From: Siphonodentalium dalli
Lineage: Eukaryota; Mollusca; Scaphopoda; Gadilida; Siphonodentaliidae
Direction of reading: 5' to 3'
Length of the DNA stretch: 64,000 nucleotides
Assembly: GCA_032622095.1 (NCBI GenBank)
Contig: CP136069.1
Coordinates: 86,018,958 to 86,082,957 of the forward strand
In this document: one piece after another, positions 47,105 through 59,381 of the stretch
How the letters are laid out: the number at the start of each line of letters is the position of its first letter
Numbering within the stretch: position 1 is the stretch's first letter
Position numbers and translations under genes: made by a program
Notes under the pieces: model-generated
Databases searched by the model: none
What the model was told of the DNA's origin: nothing
Seen by the model: only the letters and a program-made list of their open reading frames with translations

Positions 47105-47316
47105 CCCTTTCAGTGCCAAGTCCAAATTTTGTATCAACCCATATTTCCTTGATCATTTTTCAAATTTATTGATTATAATAATGTGATACATTGATGGAAA
47201 GAGCTCTTAGAGCTCTTTCCATCAGCTCTTTCCATCAATGTATCACATTATTATAATCAATAAATTTGAAAAATGATCAAGGAAATATGGGTTGATCGGA
47301 CTTGGCACTGAAAGGG
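47105..47316. mobile_element. Family A palindromic MITE, full copy
   Basis: TTAA flanks (47101-47104, 47317-47320). The ends are CCCTTTCAGTGCCAAGTCC and the inverse. The hairpin centre is AGAGCTCTTAGAGCTCT. Confidence 0.9.
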
Positions 47317-47991
47317 TTAAGGAGATTTGGAATTAATATTTCACTACCTCGAATAATGATGACCAAAGTCACATGAACACTTATATCTTCTCAAGAGTCA
47401 TATTTATATGGGGATGCGATTCATAGTGAGCTGGCAAAAATTGATATGTAGCTCATTCACTATCTTGTTTTGGTTGAGTTATTTATATAAGTGAAGAAAA
47501 CAAATACTCACTTTGATGTGAGACATCTTGCTGCCATTTTTTAGTAAATTATGATGTAAATTCCCTGCCTTGATATTTGCCTGCCAGACCTAATCAAAAT
47601 ATAGTGCTCTATCTTGAATGTTCATTCAGAAAACAGCAGCTGGGAACTTTAGAGTAATCGAGGCAAGTGTTGAGTAACTCCAGCTAGACAAGCAATACAT
47701 GACATTTAGTTATTATGGATACTTCCTAATGTTTTTATTTTTAAGATTGTTAGAACAATAACTTGAACAAATGTCAACCAGTTTGAAATGATTTTCTGAC
47801 AGTTCACTGTTTAGGCAAAGAAAAAACTTTATGAGGACACGAGGCCATCTTCGATGCGCAACCCTTGTGTCTTTGATATAGCAATTACAATATTGTAGTT
47901 TTGTTTTTTTTTACTTTTACTGTCATGACATGTATTCGGCATCTGTCTGAATGAACATTTATTAGTCAGTATAACTGCTGTTTCCTTTTAG

Positions 47992-48095
47992 GTTTCCGAG
48001 ATGATACAGATTTAGTCTCGGTTACCTCATCTGAAATCAGCCCATACCAGTATCATGGAGTATATCCTAAAGTCATTCTGATCCTCCAGTTATAG
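47992..48095 (+). other. Exon-like stretch, phase-compatible with DOT1L exon i
   Basis: TTTCCTTTTAG precedes 47992. Entered with one carried base the frame reads GFRDDTDLVSVTSSEISPYQ and on to a stop at 48093-48095. It could be an alternative terminal exon, an unrelated exon or chance. Confidence 0.2.
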
Positions 48096-48290
48096 CTAGG
48101 TTTAGCCACACATACATTTAACTTTTAACGTGTGTTGCCATTGCCTATGCAAGTCACCTGACTAACATGACCATTTCCCCTACACATACACGGTCATACC
48201 ATTTGTTTTGTCCCCAACGTGAAGCATACAAAACTTGTACCGAAGCAGAATATTCCAATCTTCTAATAAACAAATGAGCAACCAATGCTA

Positions 48291-48443
48291 CAGTAATGCC
48301 CTAAATAATCGACTCCTCAACCACAGCATAATTATGGGTGAGAGCTTTCCGATGAATGGCAACAAGCCATATTTCCAACTAAATCCTGAAAAGTTAGCCA
48401 TAATTATGCTGTGGTTAAGGAGTCGATTATTAAGGCATTACTG
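48291..48443. mobile_element. Family M MITE, short full copy
   Basis: 153 bp between TA pairs (48289-48290, 48444-48445). The left arm is internally deleted. Confidence 0.85.
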
Positions 48444-49159
48444 TATGCAGGCAATGTGATGATAGGATTTGCTTGCACAAGAAGAGCTTATTTTGATGAA
48501 GCATATTAGTGGTCGCAGCTTTCCTTGCCGTCAACTATTGTTTAAACTTTTCTCTACAATATCTATAGATGTATATGTTTGACAAGGTAAAATCGTGACC
48601 TGCCAAGTACATCTCCATAGCAATACCATGGTAACATACACTACAAGTTACATGAATGTGTGTCTAAACCTAGCTATTTTCAAACGAAAGCAGTAAAGAT
48701 GTTTTCAATGCTTGCTTGCATTTTATTAGAGTTTAAGTTTATTCCATAGTAATTCGAAGTCACTATAGAGCCATACATGTAGTTTATTTATGCCTTGTAG
48801 AGTGTGTTTACGTTCTTTGTCTACAGCTCAATTTTTCTAGAAATCAGAAAACACAGGACATAATTTAATTGAGATGGATGGCTGATTTGATATGATGTTC
48901 TCAGTAATTTAAATGTGTATTTAATAGTATGTGTGTATTATGATCGTTATATAGTTATACAATACTACGCAGATATTATTTACATTTTGTAAATATACAT
49001 TTCATACATAATCTATTTAGAGATAACACGATCAGTAAGTTTTAGTTGGAAACTACAAGAGTGGTCAACACAACGCTCTATTTCAGTTCAAAAGCTTACT
49101 TTTAAATTTAGAAAATCATTTGTGAGGCAACTTCATGCAGTAGGAAATTTCTATATTTT

Positions 49160-49631
49160 TAACCCTTTCTATACTAAATACACATTATTGACAAGTAGTT
49201 ACCTAAGGAAATATTTGGATAATAATTTCAACAAACAGCCATAGGCCGTTTTGTGAACATTTCCCACGAATGAACAGGGATTCTTCTGAACATTTCCCAC
49301 CAATGAACAGGGATTCTTCTGCAGTCGTGTTATCTTTTCTATCTTGTCTTGAGCAGCACATAATCTGAAGCTGAATTTGAACAAACTAACCCTTTCTATA
49401 CTAAAAATGGGTTCTCCCACTCAGTTATAAAAGTATATATTGGAATGGTCTATTATTCATTTGAAGGGGTTTTCAAGAAAAATAAACAGACAGATAATAC
49501 AAGTGCAGAAATATTCCTATTTATTGGAGGGAAATGTTCAGATAATAAATTAACAAACTGGTAATTTGTTGAACTTATTATCTTAATTGTTCCTGAGGGA
49601 ACTACTCATCAATGAGTATTTAGTTAGGGCT
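49160..49631. mobile_element. Two abutting family C MITEs
   Basis: One starts CCCTTTCTATACTAAATACA (~49164) and another at ~49390 (CCCTTTCTATACTAAAAATG). The second ends near TTTAGTTAGGG. GAACATTTCCCACSAATGAA is locally duplicated in the first. Confidence 0.7.
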
Positions 49632-49704
49632 AAAATCACTATGATGCATGTTGCGATAAAATGTCAGATGTATCGTGGAACACCCAAACATTTTTCTAAC
49701 TGAT

Positions 49705-50530
49705 AAGATAATGAAAGTGTCAATGACACTGTAGCTCTACTTTGGTCTATTTTTTGCTGAGCAATGAATAGAATGACAAAGAAAAAGGAAAGCCAAAAAG
49801 TTACAGTGAAGGCCTTGTATTGCGACTCATTCCCATCTACATATCAAAATTAACATCCATGATAAATTTCATGATAATGCGACCATAAGCAGGACATGTA
49901 GCCCGTGCCAATTTAGTCATGCAAAGAGTAAAATCCAAGATGTCTGCCGCCGGCCATGTTTTATGGCTGAATGACCTCAAAATGACTCGTTCCCACCCAC
50001 ATGTCAATATTAACATCTACGACAAATTTCAAAATGATCAGACGAACCCTACGGCCTGTAGCCTGTGCTAATGGATTGAATTTCGAAATGCAAGATGGCC
50101 ATAGGTGGCCATGTTTATTTGCCGAATGACTCCAAAATGACTCGTTTCCCAGCTACATGTCAATGTCAACAGCCATGACAAATTTCATAATGGTCCGACC
50201 AAAGGTACGACTTATAGCCCATGCCAAACTCAGCTCAATGATTTAGTCACGCAAAGAGTAAAATCCAAGATGGCTGCCAGTGGCCATGTTTTATGGGTGA
50301 ATTACCCCAAAATGACTCGTTCCGATCTACATGTTAATATTAACATCCACGACAAATTTCATGATGATCAGACAAATTTGTTATAATGATCCGACCAAAA
50401 GTACGACCTGTAGCCCGTGCTAGTGGAAATTGTTGACGTACGTCTCCATGCACACACATACAGCATACAGATGAATGATACCAAGCCATGGCAATAGCTC
50501 AAACTTTACAAAGTAAAGTTGAGCTAAAAA
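49705..50530 (-). mobile_element. Tandem-core element, minus orientation
   Basis: It starts with AAAGTGTCAATGACACTGTA and ends GCAATAGCTCAAACTTTACA, AAGTAAAGTTGAGCTA. Inside are 4-5 units with AAAATCCAAGATGNCTGCC and CAAAATGACTCGTTCCCA. Confidence 0.75.
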
Positions 50531-50535
50531 GCAAA

Positions 50536-50742
50536 ATGGGAAATCTTCAGATAATGAGTTTTAAGGTTGAACTTATTATCTGAAAATTTCCCACCACTGA
50601 AAAGGAATTCTTCAGTGCTTGTATTAGCAATCTGTCGTCTGCTTATATTTCCTTAACTAAATCAAATCCCTCCAGATGAATAATGGAACATTCCAATTTA
50701 TACTTTTATAACAGAATGGGAGAATTCGTTTAATATAGAAAG
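50536..50742. mobile_element. Family C MITE
   Basis: It begins with GGGAAATCTTCAGATAATGA and its inverse and ends AATATAGAAAGGG followed by TTAA (50743-50746). The left border abuts the preceding element. Confidence 0.7.
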
Positions 50743-51819
50743 GGTTAATGTTTTGTCACATAGGAGTTCTCCTGGATCGAGAACTCATGGAAGGTAATTA
50801 ATGAATGTTCTTCAAATTTTTGATGGTCTTTATTTCTTCTGTGTCTAGAATTTGTATATAGTATTATGATGTATAAATGTCTGCTTTTTAATACTGATTT
50901 TTCTGTAAATGAGATCTTTTTTAGAAATGATATATGTGCAGTTACAATCTTAGTCACCTGATAGTTTGGAAACTTGTTACTTCTCACAGACTACCATCTA
51001 TGTTTGTTAGTTCAAATTCAAATAAAGCTATTATATTTTACACAGATATTGTTTTACCCATCCTTTATTGGGGACATGGTGGTCCATTTGTTAGGATGTC
51101 AGCTAATTTGATTGTCATGGACCAGACAATGAAGTCGCATGTTCAATTCCCAGTGCAGAAGGTTTACCCACAATTGATACTCTAGAATGTTAATTTCATT
51201 ATTCTTAAGAAGAGCTAAATATGCCTGTTTGTTTGAAAGTTGAAAAACGCCCATAAATTTATGCATAATCATTGGACTGAACCCATATTCGAACTTGACC
51301 TGGAGTTTTGGTTCATATGAAAAATGCTAGACCATATTCTTATCAACTTAAGTTGCGATGAAATAACCCAAACAGGAGTTATTGGTCAGAAACCAATATT
51401 TTATTACATATGGTACTTTCTAACTGATTAACTCATGAAAAAATCATTGGACCGAAACCCTATCAGAAACTAAAATTTTGTCAAATCATGTCATATTCCT
51501 CGGTTAATGGTGAGTCAAGGTTGATTGCCAGAGTTGACCAACACAGTGACTTGAAAGCGAGATTCACATCATGACATTACAAGGCTAACAACTGGACAAC
51601 TGTGACATTGCTGGCTAAATAGAGATCTGAAACCTGATGATTGACAATTGGAGAAATTATGCTAAGAGATGTTGAAGTCTATGCCTGTATCGGTTTGGTG
51701 CCTTGTTTGGCCATTTTTCAGAAAATTTGCCCAAACTGAAAAATTAAATATATAAAACATCATAAGACATTGAGTAAACCAAAACTTAAAAAACATAATA
51801 AAGAAAACTTAGAAAAACT

Positions 51820-52110
51820 CACATTTGTTCTATCTGATCGGAACCAAATTTTGTATATGAATTTCTCAGCACAAAAGACAGATCGAGTTCGAATATGGGT
51901 TTGATCCGACTATTTTTAACTGAGTTATGGCCCTTTTTCGAAAAAATATTCACTTTTAAAAACAAAACAAAATTTTTAGATTGAATTTCTTGCTCAATTT
52001 AACAAAAAAATAAAATTTAAAAAAATTAAATAATAATTATTTTTAAATAATTAAAAACAATTTTTGTTTTAAAGTTAACAAAATTTGAAAAACTAACACC
52101 ATTATAACTC
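51820..52110 (+). repeat. Copy of the GGAACCAAATTTTGTATATG repeat
   Basis: TATCTGATCGGAACCAAATT, GAATATGGGTTTGATCC and GAGTTATGGCCCTTTTTCGA match the 17.2-kb array. Confidence 0.65.
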
Positions 52111-52667
52111 TGCCAAGGGTACCCGAGTCACCACACCAAATCTGTTTAAATCGGTCCAAAATCTTGTGTTATGTATAATGTACTGGTAAATTTGTTTGGA
52201 GCGACATTAAATCCAATTCACCAATTCCATCCCATGCCTTTCGACTACTCAGCTATTGATAAAGGCTATATTATTTTCTGATGTCTCTTATGCCAAGGTG
52301 CAGATAATCTGATAAAGAAAGCTATGGTATCTAATTTAAAATAAAGATTCAACAATACACATCACATGATATTAACAGTAGATTTGAACATCTATATGTG
52401 CTGCCTTGCACAGCTGAAGATATCACTCTACATATGTTCTGATGTCATTATAAATGTTATTGGTTTAATAGAGATGCCAGCTTTCAACATAAACAATTCC
52501 TGTGATTTGTTGACAGCTCTGCTATATAATTGATATTAATGGGTCAGCAGTGAGGTGGCTTATCTTGATCTATATTGTTGGTAGAATTTGATACATTATC
52601 ATTGTAAACTTAAATTGGACTCTCTTAACCCAAGTATTGCATGTCCAGGTCACTTTTTCACATTTAA

Positions 52668-52864
52668 CCCAAGGCTGTGGTGGTGCAGCATTACAGATCC
52701 TGTACCAGTGCATTCTCTTATATAAATGCGAGTGACCCATATATTCCAATAATTTGTGTTATGTACATTTGTCTATAATAGTACATAACAGTATACTCTA
52801 TAATTCAACACCAAAACTCATTTATGATTCCGATCATAGTAATTTACTATCGTCAAGGGATGGG
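52668..52864. mobile_element. Mosaic TTAA-flanked element (family B left half, family E right half)
   Basis: TTAA occurs at 52664-52667 and 52865-52868. The left half (GTGGTGGTGCAGCATTACAG ... GTGCATTCTCTTATATAA) is family B. From ~52736 (CATATATTCCAATAATTTGT) it matches 18029-18193. Confidence 0.65.
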
Positions 52865-52984
52865 TTAACATCTGCCGATCTTGATCGGCCTCTCGTTTTT
52901 TATATACACCAGGTCTCTTTGATCACTGTCATAGTAAAGATGTTATCAGATGCGGTCTTGTTTTCCGCTCAATTCGTTATTTTA

Positions 52985-53790
52985 ATATACAACCCTCACA
53001 AATTGGCCAAAAATCGACACCAAAATCCAATATGGCGGCCAAATTTGCTATTTTTTTGTTTGTCTCTGTGGGAAAATGTGAGTATTTTGGCATGATTTTA
53101 TACATTTATCGTATAGAAGAGTCATTGGCGAACACAATGGGACCATAATATACATTCCTTGCTGGATATTTTGTCCGATATCACATTCTGGTATAATCTG
53201 GTCAAAGCCGAAACAATAATAATGCGATGTCTGTTTCGAATCAATGAATGTTATTGCTATCATAACAACACCCATGCATATATATGTGCAGGAGATACTT
53301 GAGCTAGAATTCCTCTTATACCCGAGTTGAGGAATATTCACCCAAATAGAAAAATTTCAGATTTTATCATCAGTGAGCGTTATTGTCACGACAACTCCAC
53401 ATGTGCTTATTATTGTGAGTTGGGAACACTGAGGCGAAGAACTGTCCTTATATCACATCCAAATAAAAGTCCCCCAAATCAAAAATGGCACCCACATTGG
53501 CAGACATATTTTGAAAAATCACCGAAATTCTCTCATTTTCACATCATTGTTGTCGAGACAACTCCACACATGCTGACAGTTGAGTTGGAAATACTGAGGT
53601 GAAGTAATTACCTTGCATCTCCTGCAAGAAATTGTTTCCCAAAGATGGCGGCCAAAATTGCTAACAAAATTTGAAAACAAGCTTACATTCCTTTACTTTC
53701 TTACAATGGGCATTATTGTTACGCGAATTCTACCCACAATTACATGTTCATATGGAACAGTGATATGAAGTATTCATATGAGTTTGGCAA
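52985..53790 (+). repeat. Decayed ~165-bp tandem repeat
   Basis: About four units share ATTGTYRYGACAACTCCACA, GAGTTGGRAAYACTGAGGYG and AAAATGGCGGCCAAATT-like blocks (clear at 53381, 53547 and 53711). Confidence 0.55.
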
Positions 53791-54547
53791 ATTACTAATT
53801 TCAACTTTTTGTCATAATATCGATATGTATGTACGAAGCGGTACTTAAGCCATCCATTAGTTCCAACATAGCTCATAGCCTTCCGAAAGGATGAAAAGCC
53901 ACAATTGATAATCGTGATGTGCCATTTCAAAATCCATTCTCCACAAAGCATCCATAATGGCCGTAACTGTATATAGGTTTGCCGAATAGTCATTAAAATT
54001 CAAGATTAAAAACAACAGTACCTGAACTGATTCTGATTTGCCACATTCAAGATTATCTGGAGCAGCTTCTGTCTCCTCGTCGGATTAGTCTATCTCGCTC
54101 ACACCAACACAGTTTTCTACACTTCTTGGTAGAATGGTCCCAATAATCGGAACATTTCAAACAATACATATGCCGGTGTACAGCTCACAAGTTTGTCTCG
54201 AAAGCTGGGAATTCTTATGCTTATTCTTGGTGAGCTTCATTTGTGGTAGCTTATGGTATAATTCAGATACTACATATGGGATCAGAGCGTCATCTTGCGC
54301 GATCAACGAGAAAGGTATGCAGTCGATGCGTATACTAGCTTTCAGAAGGACCTCTCTATCTGCATATTTCTCAGCTTTGGTGACCTAATGGGGATGACAA
54401 CATGTACACCTGGTGATCTTCCCAGCCAGCCACTTCTCAATATATGGTTCATCTATTCACATATTCATTGAACGCACTGACGTACCCGGACAACTTCTGT
54501 ATATGGCTTTGAATGTTGAAAGCCTAACATTTGAAGGATGCCTTCCT
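53791..54547. other. Intergenic, no recognised feature
   Basis: No exon or repeat boundary was identified. Confidence 0.35.
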
Positions 54548-54656
54548 CAGTGAGAGCTTTCCGATGAATAGCAACAAGCCATATTTCCGACTAAATCCTG
54601 AAAAATTACCCATAATTGTGCTGTGGTTAAGGAGTCGATTATTTAGGGCATTACTG
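54548..54656. mobile_element. Family M MITE, right half
   Basis: GAGAGCTTTCCGATGAATAG through TTTAGGGCATTACTG, followed by TA. Confidence 0.8.
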
Positions 54657-54877
54657 TAGCAAAGTTGACCAAATGAGATTTTCTTTGGCCATTTTCCATA
54701 AATTCTGGGCCAATTTGTCACCAACAATGCAAACCCTGGACTTTCCCCAAATGCCAAATTTCCCTCATGATTATTTGGGATCCATAAAAAAACAGTGAAA
54801 TCCCAGTTCCAAAAGTATTAGCTCTAAAACTTCCTAGTATAATTTCTAACAAAATCTACCATCTGTTTTGTTAAAGA

Positions 54878-55050
54878 TGGTCTATCCTAAACATGTTTTT
54901 TATAGTTTCTGTGGTATAAAATAATAGATATGAGTCGAAGACACCTGTCTGGAAATGCTTGTATCAGTTAATATTGATTTTATATCGATATATTCTAATA
55001 TAATGCGATAATCAAGTGGGACATTTTACTCTTTTTATAATTTTTATTAG
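54878..55050. mobile_element. Family K fragment
   Basis: TAAAGATGGTCTATCCTAAA, TTTCTGTGGTATAAAATAAT and GACACCTGTCTGGAAATGCT match the 30.1-kb element. Confidence 0.55.
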
Positions 55051-55129
55051 ATAGGAGTAATATCCTGCATGGAACACTCTGAACAAACGCGTGCTGTAAA
55101 TTGTCCCTGAATTGATTGTGTCTGAAATT

Positions 55130-56262
55130 TGCAGAATGAGGTCCCCAGAGGGTGAACTTGGTGATGCTAGCCCACTGTGCAGGATAGCATGACTAAACTC
55201 ACCCTCTGGCGACATCATTCTGCTCAGGCCTCATCTTCTGGGAAGTATCTATTTTCTCAAATTAACATTGCTTTTAGTTACATTTTTTTGAAAAAAAGGG
55301 TCGTATTATGTAAATAGGTTGTCCGTCCGTCTATCCGTCGTCAGTCCGGTTTTGGTTTCCAGATGATAACTTTAGATTGAATCAAGTGAACTGAACCAAA
55401 TTTGGTATATTAGTTTACCACCCCAGAATACAGATCAAGTTCGAATATGGGTTTCGTCCGCATGATTTTGACTGAGTTATGCCCCTTTTTCGACTTAGAT
55501 TTTACCTGATATGCGGTTTCCAGATGATAACTTTAGATTGAATCAAAAGAACTGAACCAAATTTGGTATACAGATCAAGTTCAAATATGGGTTCTGTCTA
55601 CATGATTTTGCAGGTCAAGTTCGAATTTGAGTCCGATCCGACCATTTTTGCCAGAGTTATAGGATTTTTTGGTCTGAAAATAGCCGAAAATAAATATTTA
55701 AAAAAAACATTTCCGAAGTATACTATTCATACCACAAACTTGTTTGGATTGGATGGAATGATTGTTGATGTGGTTATTTCTCACTGGTAACAAGGTATAT
55801 ATGTTTATATTTTGAGGTTTCTGATTGATAAAAACATTTGGTATGTGAATTTTTCAGTCAAAAATACCACACTTGAAGTTATTTTGTTTTATTTTTGTTA
55901 TTATTTCGTCTTAAGTCAAAGCTTTTGAACAAATGAATTAAACCTTGCCCCACTCTACTCAAGAAATGGGCGTATTATGCCATGCCCCGGTGGCGTGCTC
56001 TTGTTCCCTTCTGTTCATTTTCTATATGCCCTAATATGCCGAAGATAAATTGCATAATCGAGGTGACTAATGGATGAACATCACCAACTTCAACTGGGGA
56101 ACTTCAATCTGATCCTAGATCTCCGGTAGCAGTTTTGGTCTAAGCAGAATGAGGTTCCCAGAGGGTGAATTTGCTGATGCTAGCCCACTATGTGGGATAG
56201 CATCACTGAATTCACCCTCTGGGGACCTCATACTGTAAATGTCAAACACACTAAATTCAGGC
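55130..56262. mobile_element. Family G MITE interrupted by a ~0.7-kb repeat
   Basis: The left part (55130-~55288) and right part (~56005-56262) together reconstitute one family G order. Between them lies a copy of the ACCAAATTTGGTATA repeat. Confidence 0.65.
55300..55960 (+). repeat. Copy of the GAACCAAATTTGGTATA repeat inside family G
   Basis: It holds GTTTCCAGATGATAACTTTA twice and CAGATCAAGTTCGAATATGG with ACTGAGTTATGCCCCTTTTT, matching the 17.2 and 51.8 kb copies. Confidence 0.65.
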
Positions 56263-57659
56263 TTGCATGAAACTGACTGTGAAGAACATTCATCAATATC
56301 TGATCATATTCTGACTTCATAATGTGTTCTACATTTTTCATTCAGACAGGCTATCAAACTGGTATGAGAAAGAAGTAATGCATGCATACTATTAACAAGT
56401 GCAATGCCAAGCATGCATATACCCCTGATGCTCAGTTCACAGTGGGCAATGCAACAAGTTTGGAGGGAAAATAGTGCTGTTTTCTTAGTTTAAGATCACT
56501 AACTCTGGTGAAAATGAATTGATGAAACCCATCATATGAGTGTATCCTTTCACAGTTTCACTTATATTGGTCTATCACTATATCAAAAGATAATCAAATC
56601 AAACATTTGGTACTTGGGTAAGAAATGCTATAAACTGTGTAGAAAAAAGCTTCTCCTTCCAAGTCTAATAACCTTGACAAATATCTATGAATGAAGCCCA
56701 TTGAATGTTTATATCCTTCCATCGATGCTTGACTATTAGTAATCCGACTAGCATCCACATCTGATCATTGACACTTAACAATGCAAAATGTCTGTGTTGA
56801 GCAAAAATTTAATCCAGGAGGGGCTATAATTCTATTAGAATGAATGGACAAACCATGCAGTAAGTGGGTAACATTTCCCCCAAACTGGGCTATCAAAATA
56901 ACGAAGCAAACCAAATCTGATGATCCACACAAGAGATACAAGGTGAAATATTCCAACAGGAACAAATTTTCCCTGAGTACAACCAAGACCCGTATGTGAC
57001 AGTTGTATGTGAGTATCCTCCCCCCAAGCTTTAACCTTACCAAAGGACAATGTAGTGATGAACCAATATGGGAACTACCATCGGCCGATATCCAGTTGTT
57101 AAAATATACTAATCGGCCAATGCCAATGATGATTGTTCTAATTATAGTACAAAAAGTGATGCAACAATAACACTAACTAGTTAGCCACGCAATACATTCA
57201 TTAAACTTATTTTATAATGTATACTAAATTATGTCGTAATTATGTCAAGCGTTCAAGTACATTCTATCTGAGCATGCACGTTGTACCGGAATATATTTTA
57301 GTTACATCAAAGGACATCTGTCGGCCTTTGATAAGAACTTGATACTAAGTTGTAAGGGGCTACGTCAGTCAGCTTCTTTTTGATTGGCTGGACTAATTTT
57401 TTAGCTAAAGTCATATACTTTAATACTGAATCGAAAGTTTATTGTCACAATTCAAAATGCCACAGAAGTGCGCTATATGTGTCAGGAGTTCGACCATGTG
57501 GTCGCCAATCTATTCCCAATTGTGCATACGTCAGTCTATTTTTGGGGTACACAATTTAATTGATATCAAAGTCACCCAATGTATATGATTACGCTTTTCT
57601 GTTTATCCACTGTATTAACCACCATGCAGTACTTTTTAAATGTAAAAGACTGACCATAC
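56263..57659. other. Intergenic, no recognised feature
   Basis: No convincing exon; the open frames on the minus strand at 56.77-57.05 kb lack splice context. Confidence 0.35.
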
Positions 57660-57663
57660 TTAA

Positions 57664-57870
57664 CCCTTTCAGTGCCAAGTCCGATTTTTGTATCACACCA
57701 TATTTCCTTGATAATTTTTCAAATTTATTGATTATAATAATGTGATACATTGATGGAAAGAGACCTAAGAGCTCTTTCCATCAATGTATCACATTATTAT
57801 AATCAATAAATTTGAAAAATGATCAAGGAAATATGGGTTGATACAAAAATCGGACTTGGCACTGAAAGGG
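57664..57870. mobile_element. Family A palindromic MITE, full copy
   Basis: TTAA flanks (57660-57663, 57871-57874). The ends are CCCTTTCAGTGCCAAGTCCG and the inverse; arms are ~95 bp. Confidence 0.92.
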
Positions 57871-58255
57871 TTAACAAGTTACCATTACTTACTGTACACC
57901 TAAAACTACAGTTCATTTGAACATTGATTTACCATTTTCTCATTTTGCTGAACAGAAATCGGAAACAATCAGAATGCCATAATTACGGCAGGATATTTTT
58001 GCTGATTGTAAACAGATAACCCGAATATTGGCCGATACTGTCTATTTATCACTAGGACAATGAAATCTGACAATTAGTACCTGGGTTAGAAGGCGATACC
58101 TTCGTAAGAACAGACGGATGGACTCATGGATGGATCCCTCAACTATATAACCCGAACCCCCTTTGAGGGTCAGGGGTATAATAAATGGGGTAAAAGGTAA
58201 ACAATAGAATGAAAACAAATATTTTAATAACAAATGAAAGACTGAGGTATAGAGG

Positions 58256-58682
58256 TTGCAAGACTGCAAATAGTGCGTCTATCATTTGCATTATGAGGTT
58301 CTCAGAGGGTGAATTTAGTGATGTTATCCCGCACAGTGGGCTAGCATCACAAAATTCACCCTCTGGGGACCTCATTCTGCTTAGGCATCATCTTGTGGGA
58401 ATTATCTATAGTCTCAAATTAACATTGTTTTTAGTTACTTTTTCCCTTCTGGGAAGTTTCTATATCCCCTAATTTGCAGTGAACTAATGGGTGAATATCA
58501 ACAACTCTAACTGGGGAAATTCAATCTGATCCCAGGTCTCCTGTAGCAGTTGAGGCCTGAGCAGAATGCGGTTTCCAGAGGGTGAATTTGGTGATGCTAG
58601 TCCACCTTGCGGGATAACGTCACTAAATTCATCCTCTGGGGACCTCATTCTGCAAATGATGACACTATTTGCAGGCTTGAGA
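58256..58682. mobile_element. Family G MITE abutting the KAT14 stop codon
   Basis: The ends GAGGTTGCAAGACTGCAAAT and its inverse bound two GGGTGAATTTAGTGATG palindromes. The right edge is ~23 bases from the KAT14 TGA. Confidence 0.8.
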
Positions 58683-58704
58683 GGTTGTAATACAATTTCA
58701 GTTG

Positions 58705-58878
58705 TCATCTCTTCAAACGTAGAAAGAAAGCATGTTTACAGTCCATTGATTCAGCAGAAAAATACTTGTCATAAAAATCAACTATGAATTCTTCAGGCTT
58801 AAAGCCGAACTTCTGGTACAATAGCATAGCTGGGTTCGTGGCAGAAACGTGTAACGTGACATCCTTTCCCATACAAGT
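58705..58878 (-). CDS. KAT14: KAT14 (CSRP2BP) last coding exon, C-terminal end of GNAT domain
   Basis: On the minus strand an acceptor (TTTATTTCAG) precedes 58878, and 57 codons run to TGA at 58707-58705, phase 0. The product begins TCMGKDVTLHVSATNPAMLL, continues with YQKFGF, and ends KHAFFLRLKR. This is nearly the C-terminus of vertebrate KAT14 (MLLYQKFGFK, DFYDKY, CKHAFFLRLRR). YQKFGF is the GNAT motif B region; the acetyl-CoA loop (motif A) must be in the previous exon. KAT14 is a subunit of the ATAC histone acetyltransferase complex. No upstream exon was found between 58.9 kb and the window end, so the next intron exceeds 5 kb or its exon was missed. Identification was by eye. Confidence 0.92.
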   Translation of the reverse strand, partial: TCMGKDVTLHVSATNPAMLLYQKFGFKPEEFIVDFYDKYFSAESMDCKHAFFLRLKR

Positions 58879-59380
58879 CTGAAATAAAAAATGTTTACTC
58901 GTAATTTTCCAAGGAATCATACTAATAGTAATAGACACCTTTCGTATGAAAAAAATTACGAATAGTTATTGTAAATGTGATTTGCAAACTTCTTGCCACT
59001 CACAGTGAATTGAAATGGTCCTGTTTGCCATGATTATTTAAAGGTCCACTTACTTTTCTAACCACCAGATTACATTATATAAAATATATGCCATATTATA
59101 TACCATTTGAAAGAGGAAGCTTAAACTGAGGACATGTTGTTTTTGTTGAGTTGCCAATGTATTTTGTCATCTAAATTGCAGTATTATTTTCAATGCAGGG
59201 AAATAACTCTATTTATTAAAGATAGAGTTCTTCCCCTTCCATTGAAAAAGTTTTAATTCTGTTGCATTCTGGGATCCAAAGGGGGGGGGGAGTCATTCTA
59301 TGATTTCATCAGTTTTCTATTTCTCTGTGGGCATCTTCTGAGACACAGATGATTCAAATAGTGATGAATTATAGTATTTT
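58879..59380. other. KAT14 last intron (minus strand)
   Basis: No earlier KAT14 exon could be recognised here. Confidence 0.4.
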
Positions 59381-59381
59381 A

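Noticed and set aside
56765-57050. Overlapping minus-strand frames of 71-92 codons
   Set aside because: No acceptor or donor in the right places and no resemblance to KAT14, which ends at 58705.
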